Shown here: positions 1 to 12,533 of the stretch, one piece after another
Layout of the letters: each line of letters opens with the position of its first letter
How positions within the stretch are numbered: the first letter of the stretch is position 1
DNA from: Vitellaria paradoxa
Taxonomy: Eukaryota > Streptophyta > Magnoliopsida > Ericales > Sapotaceae
Direction of reading: 5' to 3'
NCBI GenBank assembly: GCA_019916065.1
Contig: CM034238.1
Location: 24,729,246-24,793,245 of the forward strand
DNA: 64,000 bases
The notes under the pieces: model-generated
Database searches by the model: none
Seen by the model: only the letters and a program-made list of their open reading frames with translations
What the model was told of the DNA's origin: nothing
Translations under genes and position numbers: made by a program

Positions 1-280
1 TACCTTTTAAAAAAAATACTTTAGTCGACCGCTATTTTGGGCTTAGGCAACCGCCATGAGGCGGACGAGAAAGAAGATGACCCTAGCTTTTTGTCAACGA
101 CTTTGGGCAGACAAAACTTTTCTTGACGGCCTTAAGGTGGTCGAATAATCACTTTCTTGACCTAAGCGTACACAACTGCTAGTAAGCAGTCGTTGGGCGG
201 TCGAGGAAGGTTTTCTTGACCGCTATTTTAGCTTTCATCGACTACTTTAGGTGACCGAGAAATCCAACATCCTTTGTTGT
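1..280. other. Unidentified GC-richer fragment at window edge
   Basis: This stretch is clearly richer in G and C than the DNA after it and holds short related phrases such as TTGACCGCTATTTT (about 219-232) and GACCGCTATTTTGGG (about 28-42). The spacing hints at a decayed repeat or the end of a transposable element that starts outside the window. No open reading frame or RNA gene is visible. I cannot name it. Confidence 0.3.
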
Positions 281-1712
281 GGTAGAAAACTTTTGTGTGC
301 AAAGCTAATTCCACACCTAATTTCATTGACACAGAGAAAAAGTAGCATATTTTATGCGTTTGAACTGGCCAATATATTAGCTTAAGCTTTGCATATTCTT
401 TGCATTTAATTCTGTGTTTAGTTTACTAAAAATTAAAAAAAAAAATCTCGAGAAATATCAAAAAAAAATTTAAAAGTTATTCACTTTTTATTTCATTACA
501 CAAGTTATGAATCCATAACTTTTCTCACATTATCTTACTTTTTGTCACTCCAAATACACTCTCAGTCTCTCCTGAACTCAAACTCTAAAACGACATATAT
601 TATAACTTCTAAATTTATTATTTGCATTTAATTTAGTAATCAGCATTGCTTGTATTAAAATTTTAAAATATAACTTTTATGTATTATGAAAACTGGCTAA
701 TGATGACCCTCGCTATCAATAAAAGGACATCCACTTTTATCTATACATAACAATACCAATAAATGCTTGTGCCAAAAGATACAAAAATATAATTTAGCTT
801 GTAAATAGTTCAAATTTAAATTTATAAAGCAAATTTACATAAAAAAATGTAAAAATAACCTATAACAATAAAAATTACTAATCAAAAGATATTAATCTAT
901 TCATACAGTATTTGATAGAAGTATAAAATTTTATTATTTATTACAAATATTATCAATTTTTTTAAAATATCAATTTAAAATATTTTTATATAAAAATTAT
1001 TTAAAAAATATGGGAAGAGTGGGAGAAAAAGAAAAATAATCCTAGCCATTGAGAGTGTAAAAGTGTATATATTTAAAATTTAAGTTTTAAGCACATCAAA
1101 ATTGAAATTTTAATTTAAATGTTTATTTTTAATAAAGTTTAAATATATTTTTTAATAAAAAATTTAGTTGACTTTGTCTAATAAATGTGTACAATTTTAT
1201 TATTATTTATTACAAAATTATTCAAAAAAAAATGAGAAAAGTGATGGATTATATTTTCATGTGATGTGACCAAAAAATTATTCTGACTACTAAATAAATC
1301 TAATGGTTGAAAATATTTAAATGTCAAATTAATAAGTTATATTGTTGTATACCTCGCTATGACATTTGTAAATAATATAGAAAGGAAAAGTTGTGACAGT
1401 TAGGACTATCAATCCATATTCATTGATTTGAATTTTACGTGGATCAACGATTGTTGATCTAACACTGGCGAATCTTTGATGGCGTAACAAAAATGTCAAA
1501 AATAAAAAAAATAATTAATTTTCTACTTATTTAAAATTAAAAAATATTCGCATAATTTTATAAAATATAATATATATTTATATATATACATATAAGGTTT
1601 GAATTTTAAATTCCAAAATTTAAAAATGATAGCAGCTCTCTCCAACTCAGCAGTTCGGTTGAGCCCCATACTCCCCCTAAACTCAAGCAGCTAAGCCTTC
1701 CAGGCGAAACTT
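281..1712. other. AT-rich intergenic DNA, no gene seen
   Basis: Very AT-rich with many stop codons in all frames. About 1005-1250 resembles, in inverse orientation, the AT-rich block at about 4100-4300 (shared elements around a CCTAGCCATTGAGAGTG-type core and ATTTAAATG-type runs), so it is probably an old copy of the same non-coding repeat. No gene is supported. Confidence 0.5.
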
Positions 1713-3712
1713 TGCTGATGACTTACGTAATACCCAATATTTTTTTTAGCTATTTATGTGTTATTTTAGGCCAATAAAATATATATTTTGAGATTTAATT
1801 AATTTATTTTTTTTCCTGGGCCAGGTGAGGTCCGAATTGATATTCGATTAAACTACTGGGCTAAAGGCCCAGCTCTATTTCCTTTCTTTTGTTTCCCTTT
1901 TTCCTTTCTTTTTCTTTTCTTTTCTTTTCTTCTTTGGCTTGGCTCACAGAGACCATAGAGAGAAGAGAGAGAAGAGAAAAGGTAGAGAGAGAAAGTGCAA
2001 TCTGGAGCAAAAGGTTGGCAGATCAGGGTACTATTCAACATCGTGAACATTATGATGATGTCTATTTTTGATGGTTTGGCCCAAGATGGGAGAAATCGGC
2101 TATTAAAGGTTGAGAGCTCAACCATTTTTCTCCGTTTTTCTTCTTTTCTCTTCAGATTTGAGGTAAGTGAACTTATAATTGTATTCTAGACATTGTTAGA
2201 ATGATTTTGATATATACATGCTTGATTTTGTTGAATATCATGTGATTTGTGCATATAAATATATACATGAATGTGGTTATATATATGCATATAAACGTGA
2301 ATATCTTGCATAGACTTGAGTTATTCTTTGGTTAAATATTGAAGTAACATGTGATTCAAGTGTCTAAGTGCTATTACATAAGTTATTGTGGAGATTGAGG
2401 CTTGAATGGATGATTGGGGGTTAAATCAAAGTTAGGTTTCGTTGAAAACAGAACTTGGAACTGGGCACTAGACTCTGCGGTTTGGACTGGCCGATTGGGG
2501 TGTCCGAACAGGCTGGTAAGGGTGTCCAAACACCGGTGTGGCAAAATTTCTAGAAAAGTACAAAAATGTGGTTTTAAGTATATGTTTGTGTTCGAATTGA
2601 ATTATTATGGATTTCTAATAATGGAATGAACCCCAAATCATCATCATGCCTAATGAGAATGTATTTTTATATTGAAATGATATTTATTTGCATGGGGCTG
2701 GGGTGGCATCATCTGGTTTATATTGTGATTATTGTTGGCCGAGAGTGCCATACTTATATTATGACATGCCGAGGTATGATTATATATATTTACGGGATCC
2801 ATAGTTTGAGAAAAATGATAAAATGAGATTTTGAAAATACCAAATGATCCTCAATCTATATATATGACTAAAACTTAGTTATTTGGAGTTAGGATGTTAA
2901 TTATGAGGTATAATTATGAGATTTTCTCTAGACTGTAGCCGAACCCTACTTGAGCTAAGCAGATGTCTGACTAAGAGTGTAACACGGTTCCCTAGCAGAA
3001 GGGGCAGGGGGTGTAAGCTCCCCCTGAGTCTTATACCAATGGGGGTGTAACACAGTTCCCCATTCAGTTTATATATATATATACTGAGATATACATTTGT
3101 AATGATCATAAACAATGCGATTGATGACCCCACATGCAGTGTTAAACGTCACCTATCCCAGGATAAAGTTAAAGGTAGAAGCAGATTAGAGAATTGCATT
3201 GACCATTGCATTTCATCACTTGTGCATTACCATATCATGTTTGGTTGATATTGTTGCGAGTTATGCTATATGTTTGATTATGTTCACTCATACACACTTG
3301 CACGGTCCTACCTACTGGGTAAGTCTGCTTATCCCATTCATACTTCAAATGAGCCAGCGAGGCCAAGGAGTAGCCACCCGGAGCTGAGTTGAGATTGATA
3401 GATTTACCTAGCAAGTGATTTATTTATATTTTGATGATTGTATCTTTATTTGTACAACCCGGGGTTGTGGGTTCCAACTAAATATTTTTATAAGCTTATT
3501 CATTAATGGATTGAGTCATTGGGGTGTGACATTGGATTTGCTGTGATTGATGATATTTTTATTATTTTAATATGGAAATGAGGAACGTATTTAGTTGTTC
3601 TGATGAAAGTTATTATATTATGACTTGACCTTAATACATATTTTTGTTTAATTTATTTAGTTTTTATATTCTCATACCATCCATCCTCGACAATTAACTT
3701 AAGGGTGTGACA
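1713..3712 (+). mobile_element. Probable solo LTR of a gypsy-type retrotransposon
   Basis: The block is richer in G/C than its surroundings. It has a pyrimidine-rich leader (about 1880-1935) followed by a GA-rich stretch, a splice-donor-like AG/GTAAGT at about 2160, and an end at GGGTGTGACA (3703-3712), an LTR-like terminus. If the start is the TG at 1713, the ACTT before it (1709-1712) matches the ACTT after the end (3713-3716), giving a TG...CA element of 2.0 kb with a 4-bp duplication. No gag or pol sequence is inside, which favours a solo LTR. The 5' boundary is uncertain, and the family is inferred only from general resemblance to long plant gypsy LTRs. Confidence 0.45.
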
Positions 3713-3720
3713 ACTTGGGA

Positions 3721-3777
3721 TAAATGTCAAATCACTAATTAGAACTATTATATAGATAGTTCATTATTTGACATTTA
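3721..3777. repeat. Perfect 12-bp inverted repeat (hairpin)
   Basis: TAAATGTCAAAT at 3721-3732 is followed by its exact reverse complement ATTTGACATTTA at 3766-3777, with a 33-nt loop. It lies 8 bp after the LTR-like end at 3712. It could be the remnant of a tiny MITE or a chance AT-rich hairpin. Confidence 0.5.
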
Positions 3778-3799
3778 TATATTTTCAATCATTGGAGTT

Positions 3800-4450
3800 A
3801 TTCAGTAATCAAGATTATTTCTTTCTCTCTCCATTTTGGTTGTTCTTTTGGTTATTTCACGTGAAGCATAAGCTCTCGCTCTTCTCGTATTTTTTAATAT
3901 TTTTTTTATATATAAATTTTTAAATTAATAATTTAAAAAATATGATAATATTTTTTGTAATAAATAATAAAATTTTACACATTTATTAAATAATTTACAG
4001 ACACCTATTACATAAAAGTCAACTAAATTTTTTTATTTTAAAAAATATGATATTTGAACTTTAATTTTCTTGAAAATTTTATTAAAAATAAACATTTAAA
4101 TTAAAATTTTAATTTTAATATACTTATTACTTAAATTTTAGATACATACATTTTTACACTCTTTAAATTTGAACAATGGTCAGGACTATTTTTATTTATC
4201 TTTCCACTTTGGTTGTTTTTTCTGTCATTTCATGTAAAAATATACTCTCTTACTCTTTACATATTTTTTTTGAATACTTTTTTATATAAAATTTTTTAAT
4301 TAATATTTTTAAAAATGTGAAAATATTTATAATAAATAATAAAATTTTATACATTTGTTAAACACTGTATAGATGCCTTAGTTTCTTTTGATTAGTGATT
4401 TTTATTTTGTAATTTATTTTTATAATTTTTCATGTATATTTATTTTGTAA
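3800..4450. repeat. AT-rich repeat with internal partial duplication
   Basis: Two stretches share a recognisable order: about 3815-3960 (CTCTCCATTTTGGTTGTTCTTTTGG, then a TCTCGCTCTTC-like block) and about 4195-4330 (CTTTCCACTTTGGTTGTTTTTTC, then ACTCTCTTACTCTT). Both run into similar AT-rich tails. An inverted relative lies at about 1005-1250. This looks like a non-coding dispersed element of unknown class. Confidence 0.4.
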
Positions 4451-6784
4451 ATTTAAATTTGAATTATTTGTACATCAAATTATATTTTTGTATTTTTAAG
4501 TACGGACAATTACTAATTTTAAAATAGTGATCCTCATTTTTTTTTATTCGATGCAAATTTCAAAAAGCCACCATAAAATATTCTAGAGATGTTTTTTTCA
4601 TGTGAGGGGTGACTTCTCACCATCCTGATGCAATAAAAGCCAAAATCGCAATTTTGACTGAGTTGGTCAAGTTAAACGAGAGGCGACTCGGGTATTGAAA
4701 GGGCAACATGCTTGTATTTGTACGAGATACAGTTGGATATCCAGAAATTTATTTTCAATAGAGGCAGGGAATATTTTGAATTATTGTTTACTGGTAAGAT
4801 GATAAATTTAAAAAATAAAAAAGTACTGTAACATTTAAAATTTTATACAACAGCAACAAATATTTTTTACACAAATTAATATTAATATTAATATAAAAAA
4901 CTACAATAATCATATAAATTCTTTTTTACAGTAAAAATTTTAATGAAAAAAAAAAGTTCAAACATTTTTTTCTAGTAAATTTTTTTATGGTAAAAAAATT
5001 TACATTAATGTTTTTACAATAAAAATTATTATGAAACACAACACATCAATAATTTTTTTTTTCAAATTTCAGTGGTAGCGATTGTTGCTGCTCGGTCAAG
5101 GTACATCCCCCGATATACATGGAGTGTTTAGAGTTTCAAAAATATTAAAACAAATTAAAAGTTAATATTAAAGTGATATGAAAGTAGCACATGATGACAT
5201 TTGATTACAAGGAATTGAAAATTTTTTAAATTTTATAAATTTTTTTTGAAAAAATTAGAAACTCCCAGACATAAATTTAGAATGGAGAACGCATAACAAA
5301 CATACCCTTAGCCGTTGACTCATTTCCTCACCGTCGTCTATAAAAAATTTCGAACAAACTAGCCAGCTTGGAGAAGAATATATATATATATATATATAGA
5401 CTCCAGCGAAGGTACAGAATGATGCGTGCCTTCATTGAGATTCAAAGCAAGACATTCTAAGTAATATAGAACGAGATTTACTTTGGAAAATCAGGTCCGA
5501 ATTCGATCGGTATGTTTCTGTTTTCTGAATTCTCCATATGATCTAGTAATTTTCAATACGTTCGTTGCTATTTACATACATATACATACATAAATATATG
5601 CATACAAATGTTGATCTATCCTTCTTATTCTGTTCACACTTTCTGGGATAGATCTCTTTGCTGATTTACTCTGCGGTTGTATTTTTTTTCTTTTCTATTC
5701 AACTATTAGTATTTTCTGTAAAAGAGATGGACGGATTCCCTTATAAATTTCATTTTCCATTTACGATGCAAGGGAGGAGAGTGAAAATCTCTTCACTTAC
5801 TTTTCCTAATTTTAATCAGGTTTTGAAAAATCATTAAATTATGAAAAAGGTATGATTCAAAATAATAAAATTAATCAATTTTTTACTACTGACGCTATTT
5901 CTGTTATGATGTCATATTTATTAAAAAAAAAATTATCCTGAGCAAGGTAAAATCTTTTTAAAAGAGTATTTGTCTTAAAGAGTTTCTACAAATCTATATT
6001 TTATTTCTACACTTTAGATGTGTAAATATTTTAGTAATTATTTATATTATGGATATGGAGCAAATAAATTTTCGGTGTTGTAAAGATTACTTATTTATTT
6101 AAATTTTTAAGTATATAAATATATTAATTTTAGTTTCCACTTAGGGAGGGGCAGAAATTATGACTACGAAACTAAAACTAAAAGAAAAAATTAAAAAAAA
6201 AAAAATTGCAGTTGCGCATGTAGAAGCCAACTTCGGTAATATGGAGGATCATCTGGAGATCGAGTTACCTGATTCATCAGAATAAGGTAATATTCAATGA
6301 TGATCACTTTCTCAAACTCTAAAATTTCTTTCATGCAATAATATAGATAGATATATTAATAGGTAAACATTTTCAAAATAATATATAGCTCCATTCTTCT
6401 CATAGATTATGTAAAAATGTTTTGATGGTATATACAATAATGTCAAGGTCAACTTCGATAGTATAGAGGTGGATCCGAAGACAGTGGAAGGAGGACATAT
6501 TTCATTCACTTTCTCAAACATTAGAAATTTCTTTCATGTTTTTTAGTGCCAAATTTTATTTTGTGGTATCCTATTGCCATTCAATTTTAATTTTGTGTGA
6601 ATTATTTTTATTCAATAAAAATAAGCACATTAGCATTATGCTAAAATAAAAACAAAAATGTTTACATGGTACTTTTTATGTTAAGAGGTCTATTTATCAT
6701 ATAACTTTGTACTTTTTGTTACTACTGTCATCATCTTCATCATCATCATTATTATTTGAATAAATTATAATGATAAATAATCAT
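4451..6784. other. Intergenic DNA; possible 5' exon-like block near 5340-5512
   Basis: Mostly AT-rich and without coding potential. A TA microsatellite (about 5381-5399) precedes a less AT-rich stretch ending in GATCG/GTATGT (about 5505-5515), which has the form of a leader exon and plant splice donor, but no coding exon follows that I can recognise. A second GC-richer patch at about 4608-4740 is also unidentified. Confidence 0.3.
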
Positions 6785-7165
6785 TCATAAATAAAATTTC
6801 GCCTATAGGCGGCAACTTAGCTTTACTATCACTCAGGACTTGGTGTAGAGCCGTGTAGTCGTTGGCCTTCCCACTAGAATGCCTCTATAGTTGTCGTCTT
6901 GTAGTCAGCATTCCACAAAAGGCCTACGATATGGTGTTCGGCCTTTTGAATGCCCCATGTCCTTACTTTTTTGAGAAGCCCTTTACGAATATAAAGGACA
7001 GAGGGTTGTTCACCTTTGGAAACTTTGCTATTTAAGTACTACTCAATACTAAAGTCAAGGCAAACGGCATTCTGTTATATAGTAATAGTACAACAATTGT
7101 CGTTACTACTAAAGTACTAAAGAAACCTTCGGCGTTCCCTTTGTTCGAATAAACACCGCTGTCAA
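6785..7165. other. Unidentified GC-richer island
   Basis: About 380 bp of balanced composition sits in AT-rich DNA, with abrupt edges. The interior contains stops in every frame and no motif I recognise, nor clear terminal repeats. It may be a fragment of an old transposon or a captured gene piece. A second such patch lies at about 7640-7830. Confidence 0.3.
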
Positions 7166-8017
7166 AGTAAAATGCTATAATTATTTTCACTCATTCTTCT
7201 TTGATACATGATAAAATTTTAATTTTAGAATCACAATACTAGGAATAGAATCGTTTCTTTATTTTTTGTATTTTTGCCTTCTGTATATTTTGATTGTATG
7301 CTTTTTCTTTTTACTTTTACAATTTTCAACAAAAAAAATAAAATAAAAGGTAACAAACAATTATTGTTATTTATCTTTTATTAATGGTTATGTAGTAGTT
7401 AGTATATACGTAATAATGTCAATAGATAGAAGACTTGTATTTGTCTCTTTAATGTCTCATTTGTGAGACTAAGAGAGGAAATAAAAAAAAATAGTAATAA
7501 TATATATATAACTTAGAAGAGAAGAGAAATTATAATATTTTTCTTTTTTATTTGTCTGAGAATTTAGAAGATGCACTATTAGAAGCGTGGTTTCTTCTAA
7601 TCACTTAAAGCAATTTTTTAAAAGAACGGATGCAATAGGCAAAAGTTATAAACGACCACCTTACAACCTGTTTCACTCTACGGTCACCAATGGCTATCAA
7701 CAACCTCCTTAAAGCAGCCGTTAGATGTAAACAACTATCATAAATGGTAACTAGGATCTGGTTTGGTAACATTTGCCTACTGCCTTATAGCGGTTGGTGA
7801 TTCTTTAAGCGACCGGTGATTTTATTTTTCCAATGTAATACATATACAATTATACACAACTCATTCAACATCCATGCGTGCTTACAATTAACCACATCAG
7901 TAATGGATGATATTATAATAAAATAAAATAAAATAATAATAGAAATTTATAATCACGTTGCAAATCATCCAAATAGTAGAAAAATTGGTTATTCTGATAT
8001 ATATATATATATATATA
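7166..8017. other. Intergenic DNA ending in an AT microsatellite
   Basis: AT-rich, with no gene. The last part (about 7996-8017) is an (AT)n run which forms the left insertion site of the Tat-type retrotransposon that follows. Confidence 0.5.
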
Positions 8018-8569
8018 TGATGATAAAAATTGTTACCTTTTATCCAAACCTTGATCCAGGAACCTGCATTTCATCAACACCGTTACGGTACCTATCAAAA
8101 ACTCTCTAACGCTTAAGTCAGTAATAATGTTGAGGAATTAATTTTGCAAAATAACGATAGGGTAAAAATTACGTACTTACTCTCGAAAATCATCCTCCAT
8201 TTATGGACCATTATAGTAGAATTACAATCGGGCCCAAATTGGAATCCTTTCCTAATTTACCGAGATTTCCTTACTTAGATAAGGAAAGCATCATATCCGT
8301 ATTGATCAATTGATTTTTATTCGATTCTGTATAAACTTGATCCAGCTATTTTGGGGAGGATCACGGCTTTGTTGTTATTGAATTGCTATATTTGCATCCT
8401 CATGCTTGGTTCAGCATTTAATCAATCCGTCGCCCAAATTAGGGAGCTCGGCCCAAGCTTGTCCGACCTTCACAAGTTGGAAGGTCAGCTCGCCCTCTAC
8501 CGAGACTCCCCTAATGTCACCAAAGGGTCTTTATGTCATTTCAAACAAGTACAAATATCTCCCCCATCA
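8018..8569 (-). repeat. 3' LTR of the Tat-type element
   Basis: This 552-bp block matches 38,032-38,586 along its whole length, sharing phrases such as CCTTTTATCCAAACCTTGAT and CTTTATGTCATTTCAAACAA, with many single-base differences that show age. On the minus strand it begins TGATGGGGGAG and ends ATCATCA. Confidence 0.85.
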
Positions 8570-8583
8570 GTTGCCCCCGATTT
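8570..8583 (-). other. Polypurine-like tract of the Tat-type element
   Basis: On the minus strand the sequence GGGGGCAAC abuts the 3' LTR start at 8569, the place expected for the primer of plus-strand synthesis. Confidence 0.55.
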
Positions 8584-9135
8584 CCTAGGTCTCCTAGCAA
8601 ACCTGAGGGAATCTGACAGTTAAGTAGTCTTCGAGCCACGCACACATTTAATGCATGTTAGCTGTTATTATTACGCCAGCATGCAGTATAGTTACGCCCT
8701 TTCGCTTCGCTACCACGCATCAATTCAAAATTCGTTTCTCATATTTATGATGGCTTGGTTATGTTAATGTCCAGCATATGGTTCCATCCGAACCCTCTAT
8801 TTTGAAACCGTCCCTTTCTTATTCTCATCTTCTCTCCCATTTATATACTTTGCCTCCCGCTTCAAGTTTTCTGGCCATATACAAGCTTCAACTCTGGCGG
8901 ACTTGTTTTTTCTTTTTCCGGTATGCCATTCCTTACTCCACCTTGCTATTACTTCCATTTATTTTCTATTTATGCTCCGGTTCCTCACTTGTTGTTTGTG
9001 GTTTTATTGGAGAAATAATACGCTCCTCAACACTGTAGGACTTATAGAAGATCCCGTATTTCATAGATCCATTTGCACCCTTCTTATTTTTGAGTACTAC
9101 CATTATAGACTACAACCCTAGTTACTTCTGAGAAC
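8584..9135. other. Non-coding spacer of the Tat-type element
   Basis: This lies between the 3' LTR and the antisense accessory gene. On the plus strand it could hold the promoter and leader of that gene. I see nothing coding here that I can support. Confidence 0.35.
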
Positions 9136-11250
9136 ATGGCCTCCCATTGGAGATTGATACTCCCTGAGGATAATGACGAGTCCCCCTCTGATAACCTTTT
9201 CCTGACAAGAGCTGATGCCCCCAGTCCCTCTTCTGCTTGCAGCCCTGAATTTTCTGTCGGTGATCCTGATTCCCACCATGGGGTGACATCTGTATCAAGA
9301 GGGGAAAACTCTAACCTTGACTATGCCAGGATTCACTCGATGATTAACAAGGTCAAACTTAAAAAACTTCTAAAGGCCTTCCAACCCCTAAAACACTTAT
9401 CATACTGGTGGCTTACGCTTGAGGATTCAGCCTGTTCTGTTTTAATGCTTGGGGTCGTCACCGTATATGAGGCCACCCTATCAAGTGGGCCTTGATTCCC
9501 TTTGGCATGTCTTATGAGGGAAGTGCTGGCTAGACTTAGTTTGAACCCAGCCTAACTCACACTAAACAGCTAAATCTTGGTTGGTTGTGCTGTCATTTGA
9601 AAAGCCACCACGAACAAGCGTATCACAACAGATAAGTTCCTCTATTGCTATAGAGCCGTTGAGGCAAGCCCAGGCTAGTACTACTCAGCTCAGACGAAGG
9701 ATTTCAACTTAGTGGTCGGTTATCCATCCTTTATAAGGTATTGAAAGGACCAGTTCTTTTTCTTGTATGGTGACGGTTAGGAGTTTTGCCTATAAAAGAT
9801 AGAAAAGGACAAATTAATTCGTTGCCCCTAGCATGAGGCCGGCTGAGTGAGAAAGGTACGCTAGCTGTTTGAGTTGGAATTCAACTTGGTCATCCACCCC
9901 CTCTCTTTCCTTTTCGTTTGTATAGTTCTAACCTCATATTTTACTTTGTTCAATCAAAGCACAGCTTAAAGTGTCCAAGGAACAATTAGAAAAAATAAAG
10001 CGTGCCCAAAACTACACCAATCACCACTTTAGCATTTTGGTAACAGTTGAGAGTTTAGCCGAGCATATGCTCAGTCCTGAGCTGAGCTTGGAAGCTCTTA
10101 AGCTTGAACGTGAGAGGAGTGAGTTTTTTATTATTTCCACGTCTTGCCTTTTTATGCACTGCTAATATATTTCTTTACGTTATTGTAGATACCGATGTTA
10201 CTATTGCCGACTTCCCTCAATCTATTGAAGAGATGAAGTTCAATAAGGAAAAATACAAGTGGTTGGGCAAGAGGTCCTTTGGGTCAAAATCAAGGCCTGC
10301 CAAGAGGACCAAGGTGGTCAGCACAAGTCAATACGGATTCCAAAGATGACGATGCCATTTTTACTCTAACGCAAGAGCACCCCATGATGCTCCTCCTTTG
10401 AGCTCGGTCACCCCCAATCAAGGAGCTCTCCCTTCTCCACCTATTCGAGTGGCTAACCGCAAATTGAGGTAGCCACTAAGCCATCCAAACCATCGAATAT
10501 CATAGATGACTTCGGGCTGGCGGTCAAAGGGATGGAGAGCATTATCATTCCTGTTGATCTAGTTCCATCAAAGGAGATTTCATCGACCAGGCTGGTAAAA
10601 AATATAGCTCATGATCTTGCTAAGATATTACTTTCATTTGTTTTTGTAGGGTATTTACTAGCTGTTCTCCTTGTTCTGACCATTTGTTGATATTCCCAAG
10701 CCATGCTCTAGTGAGCTAAGCTTAGGACTTGGTATCTCGAGACTAATCGCCTTCCAGGAGACCAAGAAAAATGAGTATCTACTTGCTAAAATTTCTCTTC
10801 TTGAGGTTGAATTGGAGAAGGTACAAGCCAAGGCTCATGCTGCTATTACTAAGTGAGACCAAGCTCTCCTTACTAGAGATGAAACCATCCAAAGCTCCAA
10901 TAGCCTTTCTTTAGCCCCAATTGTTGAAACAAATTTGAAAGACCTAGCCAATCAGAGAGCTTAAAAACTAGGCAAGCAATTAAAAGCCCTTAAAGGTCAA
11001 ATGGAGGAGTAGAAAGTCAAAGCAATCAAGGACTTCAAGGAGAGCGATGAAGCTCAAGATTGGCTAGCCAATGCTTTCGAGGATAGTTTTGAAGATGCTA
11101 AGAAAGAAGTCTTCAAGCTCCATCCTACACTTAATCTTTCTGCGTTGATCTTCATCGTTGGGGCTACTGCGTCTTCGGACATTGAGAAAGGAGATAGAGA
11201 TTAAGGTAAAGGGGCCAAGATCAATCCAAGCTTGCTCGTTCAAGTCAGGG
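9136..11250 (+). pseudogene. Antisense accessory gene of the Tat element (PF04195-like)
   Basis: This decayed multi-exon gene runs against the element's own genes. The first exon (9136 on) begins MASHWRLILPEDNDESPS and continues past VYEATLSSGP with stops inside the recognisable order REVLARLSLNP, LVGCAV, ITTDKFLYCYRAVEA, DFNLVVGYPS, which is the pattern of plant 'putative gypsy type transposon' proteins (PF04195). Later pieces (about 9970-10120, 10190-10620, 10660-11200) hold a LSPELSLEALKLERE segment and a coiled-coil-like tail. Exon joins look spliced: GT at about 10119 to AG at about 10189, and GTAAAA at about 10594 to TTTTGTAG at about 10650. The function of such proteins is unknown. The reading is interrupted by several stop codons. 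Confidence 0.65.
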
Positions 11251-11629
11251 TGATGAAGCCCAAGATTGATCTTCGCCTTTCTATCTTTTTATCCCCTCCC
11301 CGATTTTCTTGTAAATATTGTCTGATATTTATAAGGATTCTCACATTTTTATAATATCTGATGTTTGTAAGAATCTTCATATTTTTACGAGAATGATTCT
11401 ATTTTTCTGCTTAGTTTCAGAAATTTAAACGAATCCATGAGTTACCTAAATCAACTAAGTTCAATTATACCTCGATCAGTCTTTTTTAGCATACCGATCC
11501 CGATTGTGCTTCTTAGTTTTTGTCAACACAATAGGTAGTTTCTGACCAGTTGGTTGCCTTCGAGCTGATCGGCTTTACCAACTTATCGATTGGCGTTCTG
11601 AGTCTTACAAGCTTTAACAACGCTTTCCT
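11251..11629. other. Spacer after the antisense gene
   Basis: This stretch follows the coiled-coil-like tail of the antisense gene and precedes the tandem array. It is partly AT-rich (about 11,330-11,410) and may include the 3' untranslated region of the antisense gene. No separate feature is seen. Confidence 0.35.
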
Positions 11630-12182
11630 CCAGTGGTCGGCCAATCTTGGTCCCACCGATCTTTGGATTGGCTTCTTAGGCTTCCTCATTGGTCGACCAT
11701 TTTTGAGTCGATCGAGCTATCGGTCAGCCCTTTAGGCAGGCATTTTCCTTCGTTGGTCAGCCACTCTCGAATCGACCAAGCTGTCTATCTGCCTCTTAGG
11801 CTCTCTTAGCCTAGTAGGCATTTTTCTTTGTCGATCGGCCACTCTCAAACCGACCGATCTATCAATCAACCTCTTAAACTCTCTTGGCCTAGCAAGCGTT
11901 TTCCTTCATCAGTCAGCCACTCTCGGACTGACCAAGCTATCAAACTGCCTCTTTGGCTCTCTTGGTCTAATAGGTGTTTTCCTTTGACAGTCGGCCACTC
12001 TCGGACCCACCAAACTGTCTACACGCCTCTTAGGCTCTTTTAGCCTAGCAAGCATTTTCTTTTGTCGATCAGCCACTCTTAGACTGACCAAGCTATCGAC
12101 CTGCCTTAGGCTCTCTTGGCCTAGCAAGTGTTATCCTTCATCGGTCAGCCACTCTCTGATCGACTGAGCTATCTATCTAGCT
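11630..12182. repeat. Tandem array of ~78-bp units in the Tat element
   Basis: Six or seven diverged copies follow each other. Each carries a CTCTTAGGCTCTCTTAGCCT-like start, a GCATTTTCCTT-like middle, and a GTCAGCCACTCTCGGACTGA-like block followed by ACCAAGCTATC. The unit measured from CTCTTAGGC to CTCTTAAAC is 78 bp. The first copies are the most diverged. Tandem arrays between pol and the 3' LTR are common in Tat-group elements. The apparent ORFs on both strands here come from the repeat period being a multiple of three. Confidence 0.8.
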
Positions 12183-12533
12183 ATCGCACCAGAAGAAATA
12201 ACAATATGCGTCGAAAACTTTTCGAGAAAACTTCATTAACTATTCAACAATAAAGAATACAATCTAAAAAGAAAGATTCATAAATGTTTAAACATAATAA
12301 ATTTTTAAATGCTCCTCATGCCACGGATGAGGTAGGGCCTTCCTGTTGAACTCTTTGAGCCAGTAGGTTCTTTTTCTCGTGTAGGAAGCTATCATGTAAG
12401 GTCCTTTTCAGTTCAATTCGAGCTTTCCTTTCTGAGCATCTCTTATAAACTGATTCACTCTTTTAAGAGCCGAGTCTCCAATCCTAAAGTCTTTTGGCCT
12501 AACCCTCTTGCTATGCTATTGCTTCATTTTTTG
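12183..12533 (-). pseudogene. End of Tat integrase and trailer
   Basis: On the minus strand the region after the integrase core reads through fragments such as GNLVLRKV-type phrases in broken frames (about 12,330-12,500), which in this family form the tail of the pol polyprotein. The rest is spacer. Confidence 0.4.

Noticed and set aside
11630..12182. CRISPR-like array
   Set aside because: The whole 78-bp unit diverges evenly, without constant repeats and unique spacers, and the DNA is a plant retrotransposon.
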